Below, piece after piece: positions 19,400 through 27,194 of a stretch of DNA of 64,000 bases. The notes under the pieces were generated by a model. It saw only the letters and a program-made list of their open reading frames with translations, had not been told where the DNA came from and did no database searches. The DNA is taken from the NCBI RefSeq assembly GCF_008704395.1, contig NZ_CP023695.1:3286001-3350000 (forward strand), read 5' to 3'. A program made the position numbers and the translations under genes. Positions within the stretch are counted from its first letter, which is position 1; every line of letters starts with the position of its first letter. This DNA is from Streptomyces alboniger. Lineage in GTDB: Bacteria; Actinomycetota; Actinomycetes; Streptomycetales; Streptomycetaceae.

Positions 19400-21136
19400 G
19401 TGGGCAAGCGAAGGCGCGCCGCCGAGCGCAAGGGCGTCGGATTCAGGAACACCCGGGTGCACCCGGGTGTGCTCGGCGGGGCGGCGGTCGTCGTCGTGTG
19501 CGGGGTCGGGGCCACCGCGTTCGCGCTCTCCGGCGGCTCGGGGCCCGGCGGGTCCGGCGGCGACGCGAAGCCGGTGCCCTCGGGGCCGCCGACGTCCGCC
19601 GAAGTGCGCCACACCGCGCGGGCGTTCCTCGCGGCGTGGGCCGAGGGCGACGCGGCCCGGGCCGCCGCGCTGACGGACGACCGTACGGCGGCAAAGAAGG
19701 CGCTGACGTCCTACCGCGAGGAGGGCCACCTCACGAAGGTCCGGCTGACCCCCGGTAAACCGGCCGGGCGGGCGGGCGCCGAGGTGCCGTTCAAGGCGGC
19801 CGCCACGGTGTCGTACAAGAAGCAGAACAAGCCCTTCGCCTACGAGTCCGAGCTGACGGTGGTGCGCAGGAAGAGCGACGGCAGGACGCTGGTCGGCTGG
19901 CGCCCCTCGGTCCTGCATCCGGAGCTGAGGGCCGGCGACCGCCTGGTCACCGGCGAGGCGGGCGACCCGCCGATCAAGGCGGTGGACCGCGACGGAGGGG
20001 AGCTGACGGCGGCCAAGTACCCGTCGCTGGGCACGGTCCTCGACGGGTTGCGCGAGAAGTTCGGCAAGAAGGCCGGCGGCAGGGCGGGCGTGGAGCTGCG
20101 GGTGGTCCGGGCGGACGGCGGGGACGCCGCGAAGTCCGCGCGGGATGGCGCCGATTCGGCGAAGAGGGCCGACGCGAAGGCGAGGCCCGACAAGACGCTG
20201 CTGGCCCTCTCGCCCGGTACCCCGGGGACGCTCAAGACCACGTTCAGCGGTTCGTTGCAGTCGGCGGCGGAACGGGAGACGGCGAAGCGGAAGCTCGCGT
20301 CCGTGGTCGTCGTCAAGCCGAGCACCGGCGAGATCCTGGCCGCCGCCAACTCCAACCCGACCGGCTTCAACACGGCCTTCCAGGGTTCCCTCGCGCCCGG
20401 CTCCACGATGAAGGTCGTCAGTGCGTCGATGCTGCTGGAGAAGAAGCTCGCCGGGGTGGACAAGAAGCACCCGTGCCCGAAGTACGAGACGTACGGCGGC
20501 TGGAAGTTCCAGAACGACGACAAGTTCCAGATCAAGAACGGCACGTTCCGGGCGAGCTTCGCGCGCTCCTGCAACACGGCCTTCATCAGCCAGGCCAAGA
20601 AGCTGGAGAACGACTCGCTGACCAGGCAGGCGCAGGACGTCTTCGGGCTCGGCCGCGACAACTGGTCGATCGGTGTGCCGACCTTCGACGGCGCGGTCCC
20701 CGTGCAGAGCCACGCCCAGATGGCGGCCTCGCTGATCGGGCAGGGCGGGGTGCGGATGAATCCGCTGAACATGGCGTCGGTGGCGGCGACGGTGAAGTCG
20801 GGCACGTTCAAGCAGCCGTACCTGGTCTCGCCCGATGTCGACGACCGCGAGCTGGCGACGGCGCCGCGCAGGATGTCGGGCGCGACGGCGTCGGCGCTGC
20901 GGGACCTCATGCACTACACGGCGGTGGCCGGCACCGCCGTGAAGCCGATGCGGGGCCTCGGCTCCGACACGGGCGCGAAGACGGGCTCGGCGGAGGTCGA
21001 CGGCCAGAAGAAGCCGAACGGCTGGTTCACCGCGTACCGGGGCGACCTGGCGTCGGCGGCGGTCGTGCAGCAGGGCGGCCACGGCGGGGATTCGGCGGGG
21101 CCGCTGGTGCGGGCGATGCTGCTGGCCGGGGACTGA
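19400..21136 (+). CDS. Class B penicillin-binding protein with NTF2-like domain (second of tandem pair)
   Basis: I choose GTG 19400, preceded by GGAGGG, over the longer frame from 19361; it gives 578 residues beginning MGKRRR before the anchor helix (about 22-42). The NTF2-like domain is followed by a transpeptidase with STMK (Ser335), SCN (390-392) and KTGS (527-530). An Ala/Lys/Asp-rich insertion near residues 240-270 is absent from the upstream paralogue. The pair probably arose by duplication and may act at different life-cycle stages. A TAAGGT box at 19335-19340 parallels that before the first gene, so each may have its own promoter. Confidence 0.93.
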   Translation: MGKRRRAAERKGVGFRNTRVHPGVLGGAAVVVVCGVGATAFALSGGSGPGGSGGDAKPVPSGPPTSAEVRHTARAFLAAWAEGDAARAAALTDDRTAAKKALTSYREEGHLTKVRLTPGKPAGRAGAEVPFKAAATVSYKKQNKPFAYESELTVVRRKSDGRTLVGWRPSVLHPELRAGDRLVTGEAGDPPIKAVDRDGGELTAAKYPSLGTVLDGLREKFGKKAGGRAGVELRVVRADGGDAAKSARDGADSAKRADAKARPDKTLLALSPGTPGTLKTTFSGSLQSAAERETAKRKLASVVVVKPSTGEILAAANSNPTGFNTAFQGSLAPGSTMKVVSASMLLEKKLAGVDKKHPCPKYETYGGWKFQNDDKFQIKNGTFRASFARSCNTAFISQAKKLENDSLTRQAQDVFGLGRDNWSIGVPTFDGAVPVQSHAQMAASLIGQGGVRMNPLNMASVAATVKSGTFKQPYLVSPDVDDRELATAPRRMSGATASALRDLMHYTAVAGTAVKPMRGLGSDTGAKTGSAEVDGQKKPNGWFTAYRGDLASAAVVQQGGHGGDSAGPLVRAMLLAGD

Positions 21137-21210
21137 GCGCAGGGCCGGCGTGGGGCGGGCCCCGTGTCCGCCATGCGGATACGCGGTCGCATGTCCTGTA
21201 CACGGACCGC

Positions 21211-21216
21211 TAGCGT
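21211..21216 (+). promoter_or_regulatory. Putative -10 box of the YbaK gene (leaderless)
   Basis: TAGCGT lies 7 nt before the ATG at 21224, with no Shine-Dalgarno. Confidence 0.5.
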
Positions 21217-21223
21217 GCCGGGC

Positions 21224-21757
21224 ATGAGCGCCACAGAACCCGCCGAGCCGACCGAATCCGCCGCCCCCACCGAGCCCGCGGCCCACCCCCGTTTCGCCGC
21301 CGCCCTGCGCGAGTTGGGCCTGGCCGAGGTGATCGGCCGGGCCCGCCGCTTCCCGGAGCAGACGCGGACCGCGCAGGAGGCGGCGGCCGCGATCGGCTGC
21401 GAGCTGAGCCAGATCTGCAAGTCCCTGATCTTCGCGGCGGACGGTGTGCCGGTCCTGGTCCTGATGGACGGCGCGTCGCGGGTCGACGTCGACCTCGTAC
21501 GCCGGGAGTTGGGCGCGGAGAAGGTCACCCGCGCCAAGGCGGACGTCGTCCGGGAGACCACCGGTTTCGCGATCGGCGGCGTGCCGCCCTTCGGGCACGC
21601 CACCAGGACCCGGGTCCTCGCCGACCGCTCGCTCCTCGGCCACGACGTGGTGTGGGCGGCGGCGGGCACCCCCTACGCCGTCTTCCCGATGGCCCCGAAG
21701 GCGCTGATCGCCCACGCGGGCGCCGCTCTGGTGGACGTGCGCGAGACCGCGAAGTGA
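21224..21757 (+). CDS. YbaK/EbsC family aminoacyl-tRNA deacylase
   Basis: This is a 177-residue free-standing editing-domain protein. An N-terminal Pro/Ala/Glu-rich stretch of about 22 residues precedes the YbaK fold. That fold carries a conserved lysine in QICKSLIF and the GFAIGGVPPFGH motif. Relatives hydrolyse mischarged Cys- or Ala-tRNAs. I use the ATG at 21224 because of the TAnnnT box upstream and because the earlier frame adds unsupported residues. Its stop overlaps the GTG of the next gene (GTGA), so the two are co-translated. Confidence 0.9.
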   Translation: MSATEPAEPTESAAPTEPAAHPRFAAALRELGLAEVIGRARRFPEQTRTAQEAAAAIGCELSQICKSLIFAADGVPVLVLMDGASRVDVDLVRRELGAEKVTRAKADVVRETTGFAIGGVPPFGHATRTRVLADRSLLGHDVVWAAAGTPYAVFPMAPKALIAHAGAALVDVRETAK

Positions 21758-22605
21758 CTCCGCTGGTCGCGGCGGCGGTGCTGCTCGCCGCCGTCACGCA
21801 CGCCAGCTGGAACGCGATCGCCCACCACATCACCGACAAGCTGGTCGGCTTCACGCTGATATCCGGCGGCGGCACGCTGATCGGCCTGCTCCTGGCCCCC
21901 TTCGCCGCGGTCCCGGCGGCGGGGGCCTGGCCGTATCTGATCGTCTCCGCGCTCATCCACGTCGGCTACTACGCCCTGCTGATGCGGTCGTTCAGGCTCG
22001 GCGACTTCGGCCAGGCCTACCCGATCGCGCGCGGCACGGCCCCGCTGGTGGTCACCGTGCTCGCGGCGCTCTTCGCGGGCGAGGTCCCGGACGCCTGGCA
22101 GGCGGCGGGCATCGCGGTGTCCTGCGCGGGTCTGACGGGCCTCGCCCTGTGGGGCATACGGGGCTCGGGGCGCCGCCCGGACTGGCCGGCGATCGGCGCG
22201 GCTCTGGCGACGGGCGTCTCCATCGCGGCGTACACGGTGGTGGACGGCCTGGGCGTACGCGCCGCCGGTTCCTCCCTGGGCTACACCGCGTGGCTGATGG
22301 TCCTGGAGGGCGTCGCGGTCCCGCTCTACGCGGCGTACCGCTGGCGCGGCGAACTTCCCTCGAAACTCCGCCCGTTCGCGGCGGTGGGCCTGCTGGGAGC
22401 GGCCTTGTCGGTCGCGGCGTACGGCCTGGTCCTGTGGGCCCAGACGCGGGCGCACCTGGCCCCGATCTCCGCGCTCCGGGAGTCCTCGATCATCGTCGGC
22501 GCGGCGATCGGCGCGCTCTTCTTCAAGGAACGGTTCGGCGCACCGAGGCTGGTGGCGGCGGGGCTGATGGTGGTGGGGATCGGGTTGATGCTGCACGCGG
22601 GGTAG
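21754..22605 (+). CDS. EamA/DMT-superfamily transporter
   Basis: This 283-residue integral membrane protein has about ten hydrophobic helices in two homologous halves, the drug/metabolite transporter layout. Typical stretches are THASWNAIAHHI at the start, FGQAYPIARGTAPLVV in helix 3-4 and a C-terminal IVGAAIGALFFKERFG motif. GTG 21754 overlaps the TGA of the YbaK gene. Members export amino acids, metabolites or drugs. The substrate is unknown, and the functional link to a tRNA deacylase, if any, is unclear. Confidence 0.9.
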   Translation: MTPLVAAAVLLAAVTHASWNAIAHHITDKLVGFTLISGGGTLIGLLLAPFAAVPAAGAWPYLIVSALIHVGYYALLMRSFRLGDFGQAYPIARGTAPLVVTVLAALFAGEVPDAWQAAGIAVSCAGLTGLALWGIRGSGRRPDWPAIGAALATGVSIAAYTVVDGLGVRAAGSSLGYTAWLMVLEGVAVPLYAAYRWRGELPSKLRPFAAVGLLGAALSVAAYGLVLWAQTRAHLAPISALRESSIIVGAAIGALFFKERFGAPRLVAAGLMVVGIGLMLHAG

Positions 22606-22618
22606 GCGCCCGCGGCCC

Positions 22619-23293
22619 TCACTCCGGTACGCGTGCGACGGGCAGCCGGGCGCACCGGCGGCAGGCTCGGGCCGAGGTGGCGACTGTCGCGTGGGCGGCT
22701 GCCGCGAGGGCGCCGGCGAAGGCGAGCAGGGGCCAGTCGGCGGCCAGGGCCGCCGCCAGGGCGAGCGCCAGGGTCGCGGCCGCCATGGAACCGCTCGCCG
22801 TGGTGCCGGCCCAGGCGACCACGAGCGGGAGCCGGCGTGGCGTGGGCAGGCGGCGGGCGAGGCTGCCGGTGGCGGCCAGGGTCGCCGCGGCCAGCAGCGC
22901 GGCGCCGGTCGCGACGGACGCCAGGTGGACGGCGAGCAGTTGGGCCGTGCGGGGCAGGTACGCGGTCAGGTCGTGGCCCGCGGTCCTCGCCAGGTACCAG
23001 CAGCCGATCAGGAACGGGGCGGTGAGCGTCACCGCCCGCGCGGTGTGCCGGGCCTGGGCGACGGTCAGCTCCCGCTGGCAGCTGGGGGCGAGTTCGCCGA
23101 CGGACCCGAACTCCCGCACCGCCTGCCGGGCCGCCTCCTCCTCGGGAAGACCCCCCTCGGCATGCGCCGCGGCCGTGTCGACAAGTCCGTCGCGTATCTC
23201 GTCGACCAGCCGGGCCTTGGCCTTGGCGGGGCCGTGCAGAGCGGCGGACAGGTCGGCCGCGTACTCCTCGACGAGGCGTCCTGTGGCGTTCAC
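22619..23293 (-). CDS. HAAS-type permease-prefix membrane protein, partner of PadR
   Basis: The start is GTG 23293, overlapping the PadR stop by four bases; the much longer open frame upstream is a shadow. The 224-residue protein opens with a helical soluble domain (LVEEYAADLSAAL, then LVDEIRDGLVDTA and AVREFGSVGELA). This matches the HAAS/permease-prefix domain fold, and four to five hydrophobic segments follow. Proteins of this kind are classically encoded right after PadR repressors and are thought to act as membrane signalling partners. Its precise role is unknown. Confidence 0.8.
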   Translation of the reverse strand: MNATGRLVEEYAADLSAALHGPAKAKARLVDEIRDGLVDTAAAHAEGGLPEEEAARQAVREFGSVGELAPSCQRELTVAQARHTARAVTLTAPFLIGCWYLARTAGHDLTAYLPRTAQLLAVHLASVATGAALLAAATLAATGSLARRLPTPRRLPLVVAWAGTTASGSMAAATLALALAAALAADWPLLAFAGALAAAAHATVATSARACRRCARLPVARVPE

Positions 23294-23631
23294 GTGGCGA
23301 GCCCGGGCCGCGTGCCGGGGTTCAGGACCGAGCCGATCGCCGCGGTGAACTCGCTCCACGCCGCCCGCTCCCCGGCCAGCGTCGCCCGGCCCGCGTCCGT
23401 CAACTCGTAACACCTGCGCCGCCTTTCGCCCTCCGACTGCCAGCTGCTGCTCAGCAGGCCGAGCCGCTCCAGGCGGTTCAGCGCGGGGTAGATCGTGCCC
23501 GTACGCAGTTCCAGTACGCCGCCGCTGCGGCGCTGCACCGCGGCGATGATCGCGTAACCGTGCAGCGGGCCCTGTTCCAGCACGGCCAGCAGCAGTCCGT
23601 CGAGGTGCCCTCGCACCGCATCCACCTTCAT
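23290..23631 (-). CDS. PadR family transcriptional repressor
   Basis: This is a 113-residue regulator from ATG 23631. The winged helix is recognisable from HGYAIIAAVQRRSGGVLELRTGTIYPALNRLERLGLL and the wing WQSEGERRRRCYELTDAGRATL. PadR proteins dimerise and repress their own operon until a ligand binds. It is coupled to the HAAS membrane protein downstream (4-base overlap) and divergent from a two-gene membrane module. Two near-palindromes lie in the 78-bp shared promoter region and are likely operators. The inducer cannot be deduced. Confidence 0.92.
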   Translation of the reverse strand: MKVDAVRGHLDGLLLAVLEQGPLHGYAIIAAVQRRSGGVLELRTGTIYPALNRLERLGLLSSSWQSEGERRRRCYELTDAGRATLAGERAAWSEFTAAIGSVLNPGTRPGLAT

Positions 23632-23633
23632 GA

Positions 23634-23646
23634 GTAGGCAGCCTAC
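23634..23646. promoter_or_regulatory. Candidate PadR operator 1
   Basis: GTAGGCAGCCTAC is a palindrome around a central A. It lies 3 bp upstream of the PadR start codon, overlapping the ribosome-site region. Confidence 0.45.
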
Positions 23647-23671
23647 ACAAGAGAGGCGTAGGCAGTGTATG

Positions 23672-23686
23672 TATTGGCAGGCAATA
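23672..23686. promoter_or_regulatory. Candidate PadR operator 2
   Basis: TATTGGCAGGCAATA is an imperfect 15-bp palindrome in the AT-rich part of the divergent promoter region, 24 bp before the GTG at 23710. It shares a GGCAG core with the first site. Confidence 0.4.
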
Positions 23687-23709
23687 TATTCCGCGCCCTG
23701 GAGGAACCC

Positions 23710-24183
23710 GTGACCAAGCTGCTGTTGTCCGTGCACGTCCTCGTGGCGATCCTCGCCGTCGGGTCGATCACCGTGGCCGCCTCGATGTTCCCCCGCCAGG
23801 CGCTGCGGGCCATCGGCGGCGCACAGGCGTCGGTCGCCGCGCTGCTGCACCGGGTCTGCCGCGGTTACGCGGTCGCGGGGATCGCCGTACCGGTGTTCGG
23901 GATCGCCACCGGGGCCCAGCTCGGCGTCCTCGGCGACGCGTGGCTGATCGCCTCGCTCGCCCTGACGGCTGCCGCGGCGGCCCTGCTGGGACTGGCCATC
24001 CTGCCCGGGCAGCGGAGTCTGCTCGCGCTGGCGCAGGGCGGGGGCGCGCAGCCCGAGGGCGCCGAGGTGGCGGCGCGGCCCGCCGCCGCCCGGCTGACGA
24101 TGCTCACCGGGATCTTCAACCTGCTCTGGGCGGTCGTCGTCGTCCTGATGATCGTCCGCCCCGGCTCCACCACGGGAGCGTGA
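23710..24183 (+). CDS. Small four-helix membrane protein (DUF2269-like)
   Basis: The start is GTG 23710 with GGAGG six bases upstream; the longer frame from 23665 runs through the operator region. The 157-residue protein has four hydrophobic helices with a His in helix 1 (LLLSVHVLVAILAVGSI) and a polar Ala/Glu-rich loop (about 100-125). This resembles DUF2269 integral membrane proteins of unknown function. It is divergent from padR and co-oriented with another small membrane gene 5 bp downstream, so it is probably the PadR-controlled target operon. Confidence 0.75.
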   Translation: MTKLLLSVHVLVAILAVGSITVAASMFPRQALRAIGGAQASVAALLHRVCRGYAVAGIAVPVFGIATGAQLGVLGDAWLIASLALTAAAAALLGLAILPGQRSLLALAQGGGAQPEGAEVAARPAAARLTMLTGIFNLLWAVVVVLMIVRPGSTTGA

Positions 24184-24188
24184 ACCCC

Positions 24189-24458
24189 ATGCGCGCCCTG
24201 CGCCTCGCGGCCACCGCCGAAGCCCTCTCGCTCGCCCTCCTGCTGGGCAACCTCCTCACCGTCCACGCGCCAGCGCTCTCCGCACTGCTCGGCCCACTGC
24301 ACGGCACGGCGTATCTCGTCGTCATCGCGGCCACATGGACGGTCCCGTCGGCCGGGGCGCCGGGTGCCCGGTGGCGTGCGCTGGTCCCGGGCGCCGGGGG
24401 CCTGCTGGCCCTGCGGCGGATCGAGGCCCGCGCCCCCGCGGGCCACTCCGCGCCCTGA
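24189..24458 (+). CDS. Small membrane protein (DUF3817-like)
   Basis: This 89-residue protein starts at ATG 24189; a GTG at 24180 overlapping the previous stop is an alternative. It has three hydrophobic segments, beginning RLAATAEALSLALLLGNLLTVH and followed by GPLHGTAYLVVIAAT, a pattern like DUF3817 proteins. The C-terminal Arg-rich tail is probably cytoplasmic. It is convergent with the serine hydrolase, one base apart. The function is unknown. Confidence 0.7.
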   Translation: MRALRLAATAEALSLALLLGNLLTVHAPALSALLGPLHGTAYLVVIAATWTVPSAGAPGARWRALVPGAGGLLALRRIEARAPAGHSAP

Positions 24459-24459
24459 C

Positions 24460-25665
24460 CTACGCCTCCCGCAGCGCCCGCACCAGCGCCTGTGCGCGCG
24501 GGTCCGCCGTGACGCCCTTGTTCATTCCGTTGGTCACGTATCCGAAGGCGGTCCCCGACTCCGGGTCGGCGAAGCCGAGCGCGCCACCCCGGCCGGGGTG
24601 GCCGAAGGAGCCGGGGGCGAGGAGCGGGGACGCGCCGCCGTGCAGCATGTAGCCGAGGCCGAAGCGGGTGGGCACGACCAGGACGCGGTCGGGTCCCGCG
24701 GACGCCTCCGCCCGGGCCGCCTCCACCGTCTCCGGAGTGAACAGCCGCTCCCTGCCGTCCACTTCGCCGATCAGCGCGGCGTAGAAGCGGGCCAGGCCGT
24801 CGGCCGTGGCGACGCCGTTGGAGGCGGGCAGGGCCGCCGCCCGGTACGCCGGGTCGTTCTCGTCCGGCAGGGGATCGATCGCCCCGAAGGCGCGGCTGGT
24901 CAGCGAGGCCGGGTCCGCGTAGGCCTCGGCGACGTTCCGCTTGGGCCGTACGCGCAGGCCGCCCGGCCCGGCCGGCGCTTCGATACGGCCCATCCGGCCG
25001 ACTCGCGCCGCCTCCGCTTCCGGCAGCCCCACCCACAGTCCGAGGCCGAGCGGCCGGGCGATCTCGGTGTCGATCCACTCCCCGACGGCCTTGCCCGTCA
25101 CGCGCCGCACCAGCTCGCCGGTGAGCCAGCTGTAGGTCTGCGCGTGGTAGCCGTGGTCGGCGCCCGGCTCCCAGAACGGGGCCTGCGCCGCGACCACCGC
25201 CGCCGCGAGGTCGGGGTCGAGCGCCTCGGCGGGCGTCAGCGGGCGGTCCAGGGCGGGGACGCCCGCGCGGTGGGCGAGGACGTGCCGCACCAGGACGCCG
25301 TCCTTGCCACGCGCCTTGAACTCCGGCCAGTAGGCGCCGACCGGCGCGTCCAGGTCCAGCTCGCCGCGCTGATGGAGCAGGAGCAGGGCGGCGGCGGCCA
25401 CGCCCTTGGTCGCCGAGCGGACGACCTGCGCGGTGCCGGGCCCCCACGGGGCGTCGCCGGCCGCGAGGTCCCCGTCGACGTCCTTCGTGCCGCCCCACAG
25501 GTCCACGACCTTGCGCCCGTGCCGGTAGGCCGTGACGGCGGCCCCGCGCTCCCCGCGCTCGTCGAAGTTGCGTACGAAGGCCTCGCGCACCGCCTCGAAC
25601 CCGTCGGCGACCGTGCCCTGTACCCCACCCATGAAGTCGTCCATGCCAAGACCAACAGCCGCCAT
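24460..25665 (-). CDS. Serine hydrolase of the beta-lactamase/class C esterase family
   Basis: This 401-residue protein has no obvious signal peptide. The SxxK nucleophile motif is SATK in VVRSATKGVAAAALLL (about residues 78-81). A Tyr motif follows in HAQTYSWLTGEL, and GHPGRGGALGFADPES forms the third motif. These place it among EstB-like class C beta-lactamase-fold esterases or peptidases. I use ATG 25665, which shares one base with the stop of the upstream ABC ATPase gene; ATGs at 25644 and 25632 are alternatives. The substrate is unknown. Despite the fold, a role in antibiotic resistance is unlikely without export. Confidence 0.88.
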   Translation of the reverse strand: MAAVGLGMDDFMGGVQGTVADGFEAVREAFVRNFDERGERGAAVTAYRHGRKVVDLWGGTKDVDGDLAAGDAPWGPGTAQVVRSATKGVAAAALLLLHQRGELDLDAPVGAYWPEFKARGKDGVLVRHVLAHRAGVPALDRPLTPAEALDPDLAAAVVAAQAPFWEPGADHGYHAQTYSWLTGELVRRVTGKAVGEWIDTEIARPLGLGLWVGLPEAEAARVGRMGRIEAPAGPGGLRVRPKRNVAEAYADPASLTSRAFGAIDPLPDENDPAYRAAALPASNGVATADGLARFYAALIGEVDGRERLFTPETVEAARAEASAGPDRVLVVPTRFGLGYMLHGGASPLLAPGSFGHPGRGGALGFADPESGTAFGYVTNGMNKGVTADPRAQALVRALREA

Positions 25666-26444
25666 CAGCCGCTGATTCCCCGACTTCTCGCCTCCGCCGC
25701 CTTCGGATCGAAGCCGAAGGGCAGTTCCAGGCGGTGCTCGCTCATCAGCTCCTCGTCGCCGAGGAGTTCGCCCGTCGGGCCGTCCGCCACGATCGTCCCG
25801 CTGCTGAGGATCAGGGCGCGGGGGCACAGCTCCATGGCGTACGGCAGGTCGTGCGTGACCATCAGGACGGTGACGTCCAACGACCGCAGGATGTCGGCGA
25901 GTTCGCGGCGCGAGGCCGGGTCGAGATTGGAGGAGGGCTCGTCGAGGACGAGGATCTCCGGCTCCATGGCGAGGACCGTGGCGACCGCGACCCGGCGGCG
26001 CTGCCCGAAGGAGAGGTGGTGCGGCGGGCGGTCGGCGAACTCCGCCATGCCGACCTGGGAGAGGGCCTTCAGCACACGGGCCTCCAGCTCCGGGCCCCGC
26101 ACCCCCGAGGCCGCGGGCCCGAACGCCACGTCCTCGCGGACCGTCGGCATGAACAGCTGGTCGTCGGGGTCCTGGAAGACGATGCCGACCCTGCGCCTGA
26201 TCTCGGCCATGTGCTTCCTGCCCACGGGCAGCCCGGCGACCGTCACCGTGCCCGCGCCGGCGGTCAGGATGCCGTTCAGATGCAGGACGAGGGTCGTCTT
26301 GCCCGCGCCGTTCGGCCCGAGCAGCGCGACGCGCTCGCCGCGGCCGACGCGGAAGTCCACGCCGAAGAGGGCCTGGTGCCCGTCGGGATAGGCGAAGGCC
26401 AGTCCGGCCACGTCCAGCGAGGGTGTCGCGGTCACAGGGTCCAT
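25665..26444 (-). CDS. nikO: ECF-type nickel/cobalt importer, ATP-binding subunit (NikO/CbiO)
   Basis: This 259-residue ABC ATPase has Walker A LLGPNGAGKTT, the Q-loop FQDPDDQLFMPTVREDVAFGP, signature LSFGQRRRVAVATVLAMEPEI and Walker B LVLDEPSSNLDP. The DPDDQLF Q-loop is typical of energy-coupling-factor ATPases. It energises uptake through the adjacent T and S components. ATG 26444 overlaps the end of the T-component gene by 13 bp; GTG 26435, which makes a GTGA overlap, is an alternative start. With a Nur box heading the operon, nickel is the more likely substrate. Confidence 0.88.
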   Translation of the reverse strand: MDPVTATPSLDVAGLAFAYPDGHQALFGVDFRVGRGERVALLGPNGAGKTTLVLHLNGILTAGAGTVTVAGLPVGRKHMAEIRRRVGIVFQDPDDQLFMPTVREDVAFGPAASGVRGPELEARVLKALSQVGMAEFADRPPHHLSFGQRRRVAVATVLAMEPEILVLDEPSSNLDPASRRELADILRSLDVTVLMVTHDLPYAMELCPRALILSSGTIVADGPTGELLGDEELMSEHRLELPFGFDPKAAEARSRGISG

Positions 26445-27193
26445 CCCAACAGGCAGACGACGAGGGCGGCGGACGGGAGGGCCAGCGCGTACGTCCACTG
26501 CGCGCGCGAGGCGGTCACCTCGTCGATGACCGGCATCGAACCGGCGTACCCCCGACTGACCATCGCGAGGTGCACCCGCTCGCCCCTCTCGTACGAGCGG
26601 ATGAAGAGGGCGCCCGCGGACTTGGCGAGGACGCCCCACTGCCGTACGCCCCGCGCCTCGAAGCCGCGGGACTCCCGGGCGATCTTCATGCGGCGCATCT
26701 CGTCCGTGATGACGTCGCCGTACCGGATCATGAAGGAGGCGATCTGGACGAGCAGCGGGGGCAGCTTGAGGCGCTGGAGGCCGAGGAGCAGTTCGCGCAG
26801 CTCGGTCGTGGAGGCGAGCAGCACGGAGGCGGCGACGCCGAGCGTGCCCTTGGCCAGGACGTTCCAGGCACCCCAGAGGCCGTTGACGCTCAGGGACACA
26901 CCGAGTACGTCGACGCGCTCGCCCTGCGCCACGAACGGCATCAGCACGGCGAAGGCGACGAACGGCACCTCGATCAGCAGCCGCTTGAGGAGAAACCCGG
27001 TGGGAACCCGGGCGGCACGGGCAACCGCCGCGAGCAGCACGGCGTACCCGCCGAAGGCCCACATCGCCTCCCGGGGCGTGGAGACGACGAGGACCACGAA
27101 GCAGAGGACGGCGACGAGTTTGGTGTGCGCGGGCAGAGCGTGCACCGGCGAATGCCCGTGCCGGTAGAGGCGGTGGGCGTGTCCTGCGCCCAT
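26432..27193 (-). CDS. nikQ: ECF-type nickel/cobalt importer, transmembrane T component (NikQ/CbiQ)
   Basis: This 253-residue protein opens with a histidine-containing segment (MGAGHAHRLYRHGHSPVHAL), then hydrophobic helices. The C-terminal coupling-helix motifs are SRGFEARGVRQWG and MVSRGYAG; the paired Arg-Gly motifs contact the ATPase in CbiQ proteins. It couples ATP hydrolysis to the substrate-binding membrane component. It is separated by 1 bp from nikMN and overlaps the ATPase gene, so all three are one transcription unit. Confidence 0.9.
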   Translation of the reverse strand: MGAGHAHRLYRHGHSPVHALPAHTKLVAVLCFVVLVVSTPREAMWAFGGYAVLLAAVARAARVPTGFLLKRLLIEVPFVAFAVLMPFVAQGERVDVLGVSLSVNGLWGAWNVLAKGTLGVAASVLLASTTELRELLLGLQRLKLPPLLVQIASFMIRYGDVITDEMRRMKIARESRGFEARGVRQWGVLAKSAGALFIRSYERGERVHLAMVSRGYAGSMPVIDEVTASRAQWTYALALPSAALVVCLLGWTL

Positions 27194-27194
27194 G

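Noticed and set aside
24460..25665. Secreted beta-lactamase resistance gene
   Set aside because: It lacks a signal peptide and resembles class C-fold esterases; the SxxK motif alone does not show antibiotic hydrolysis.
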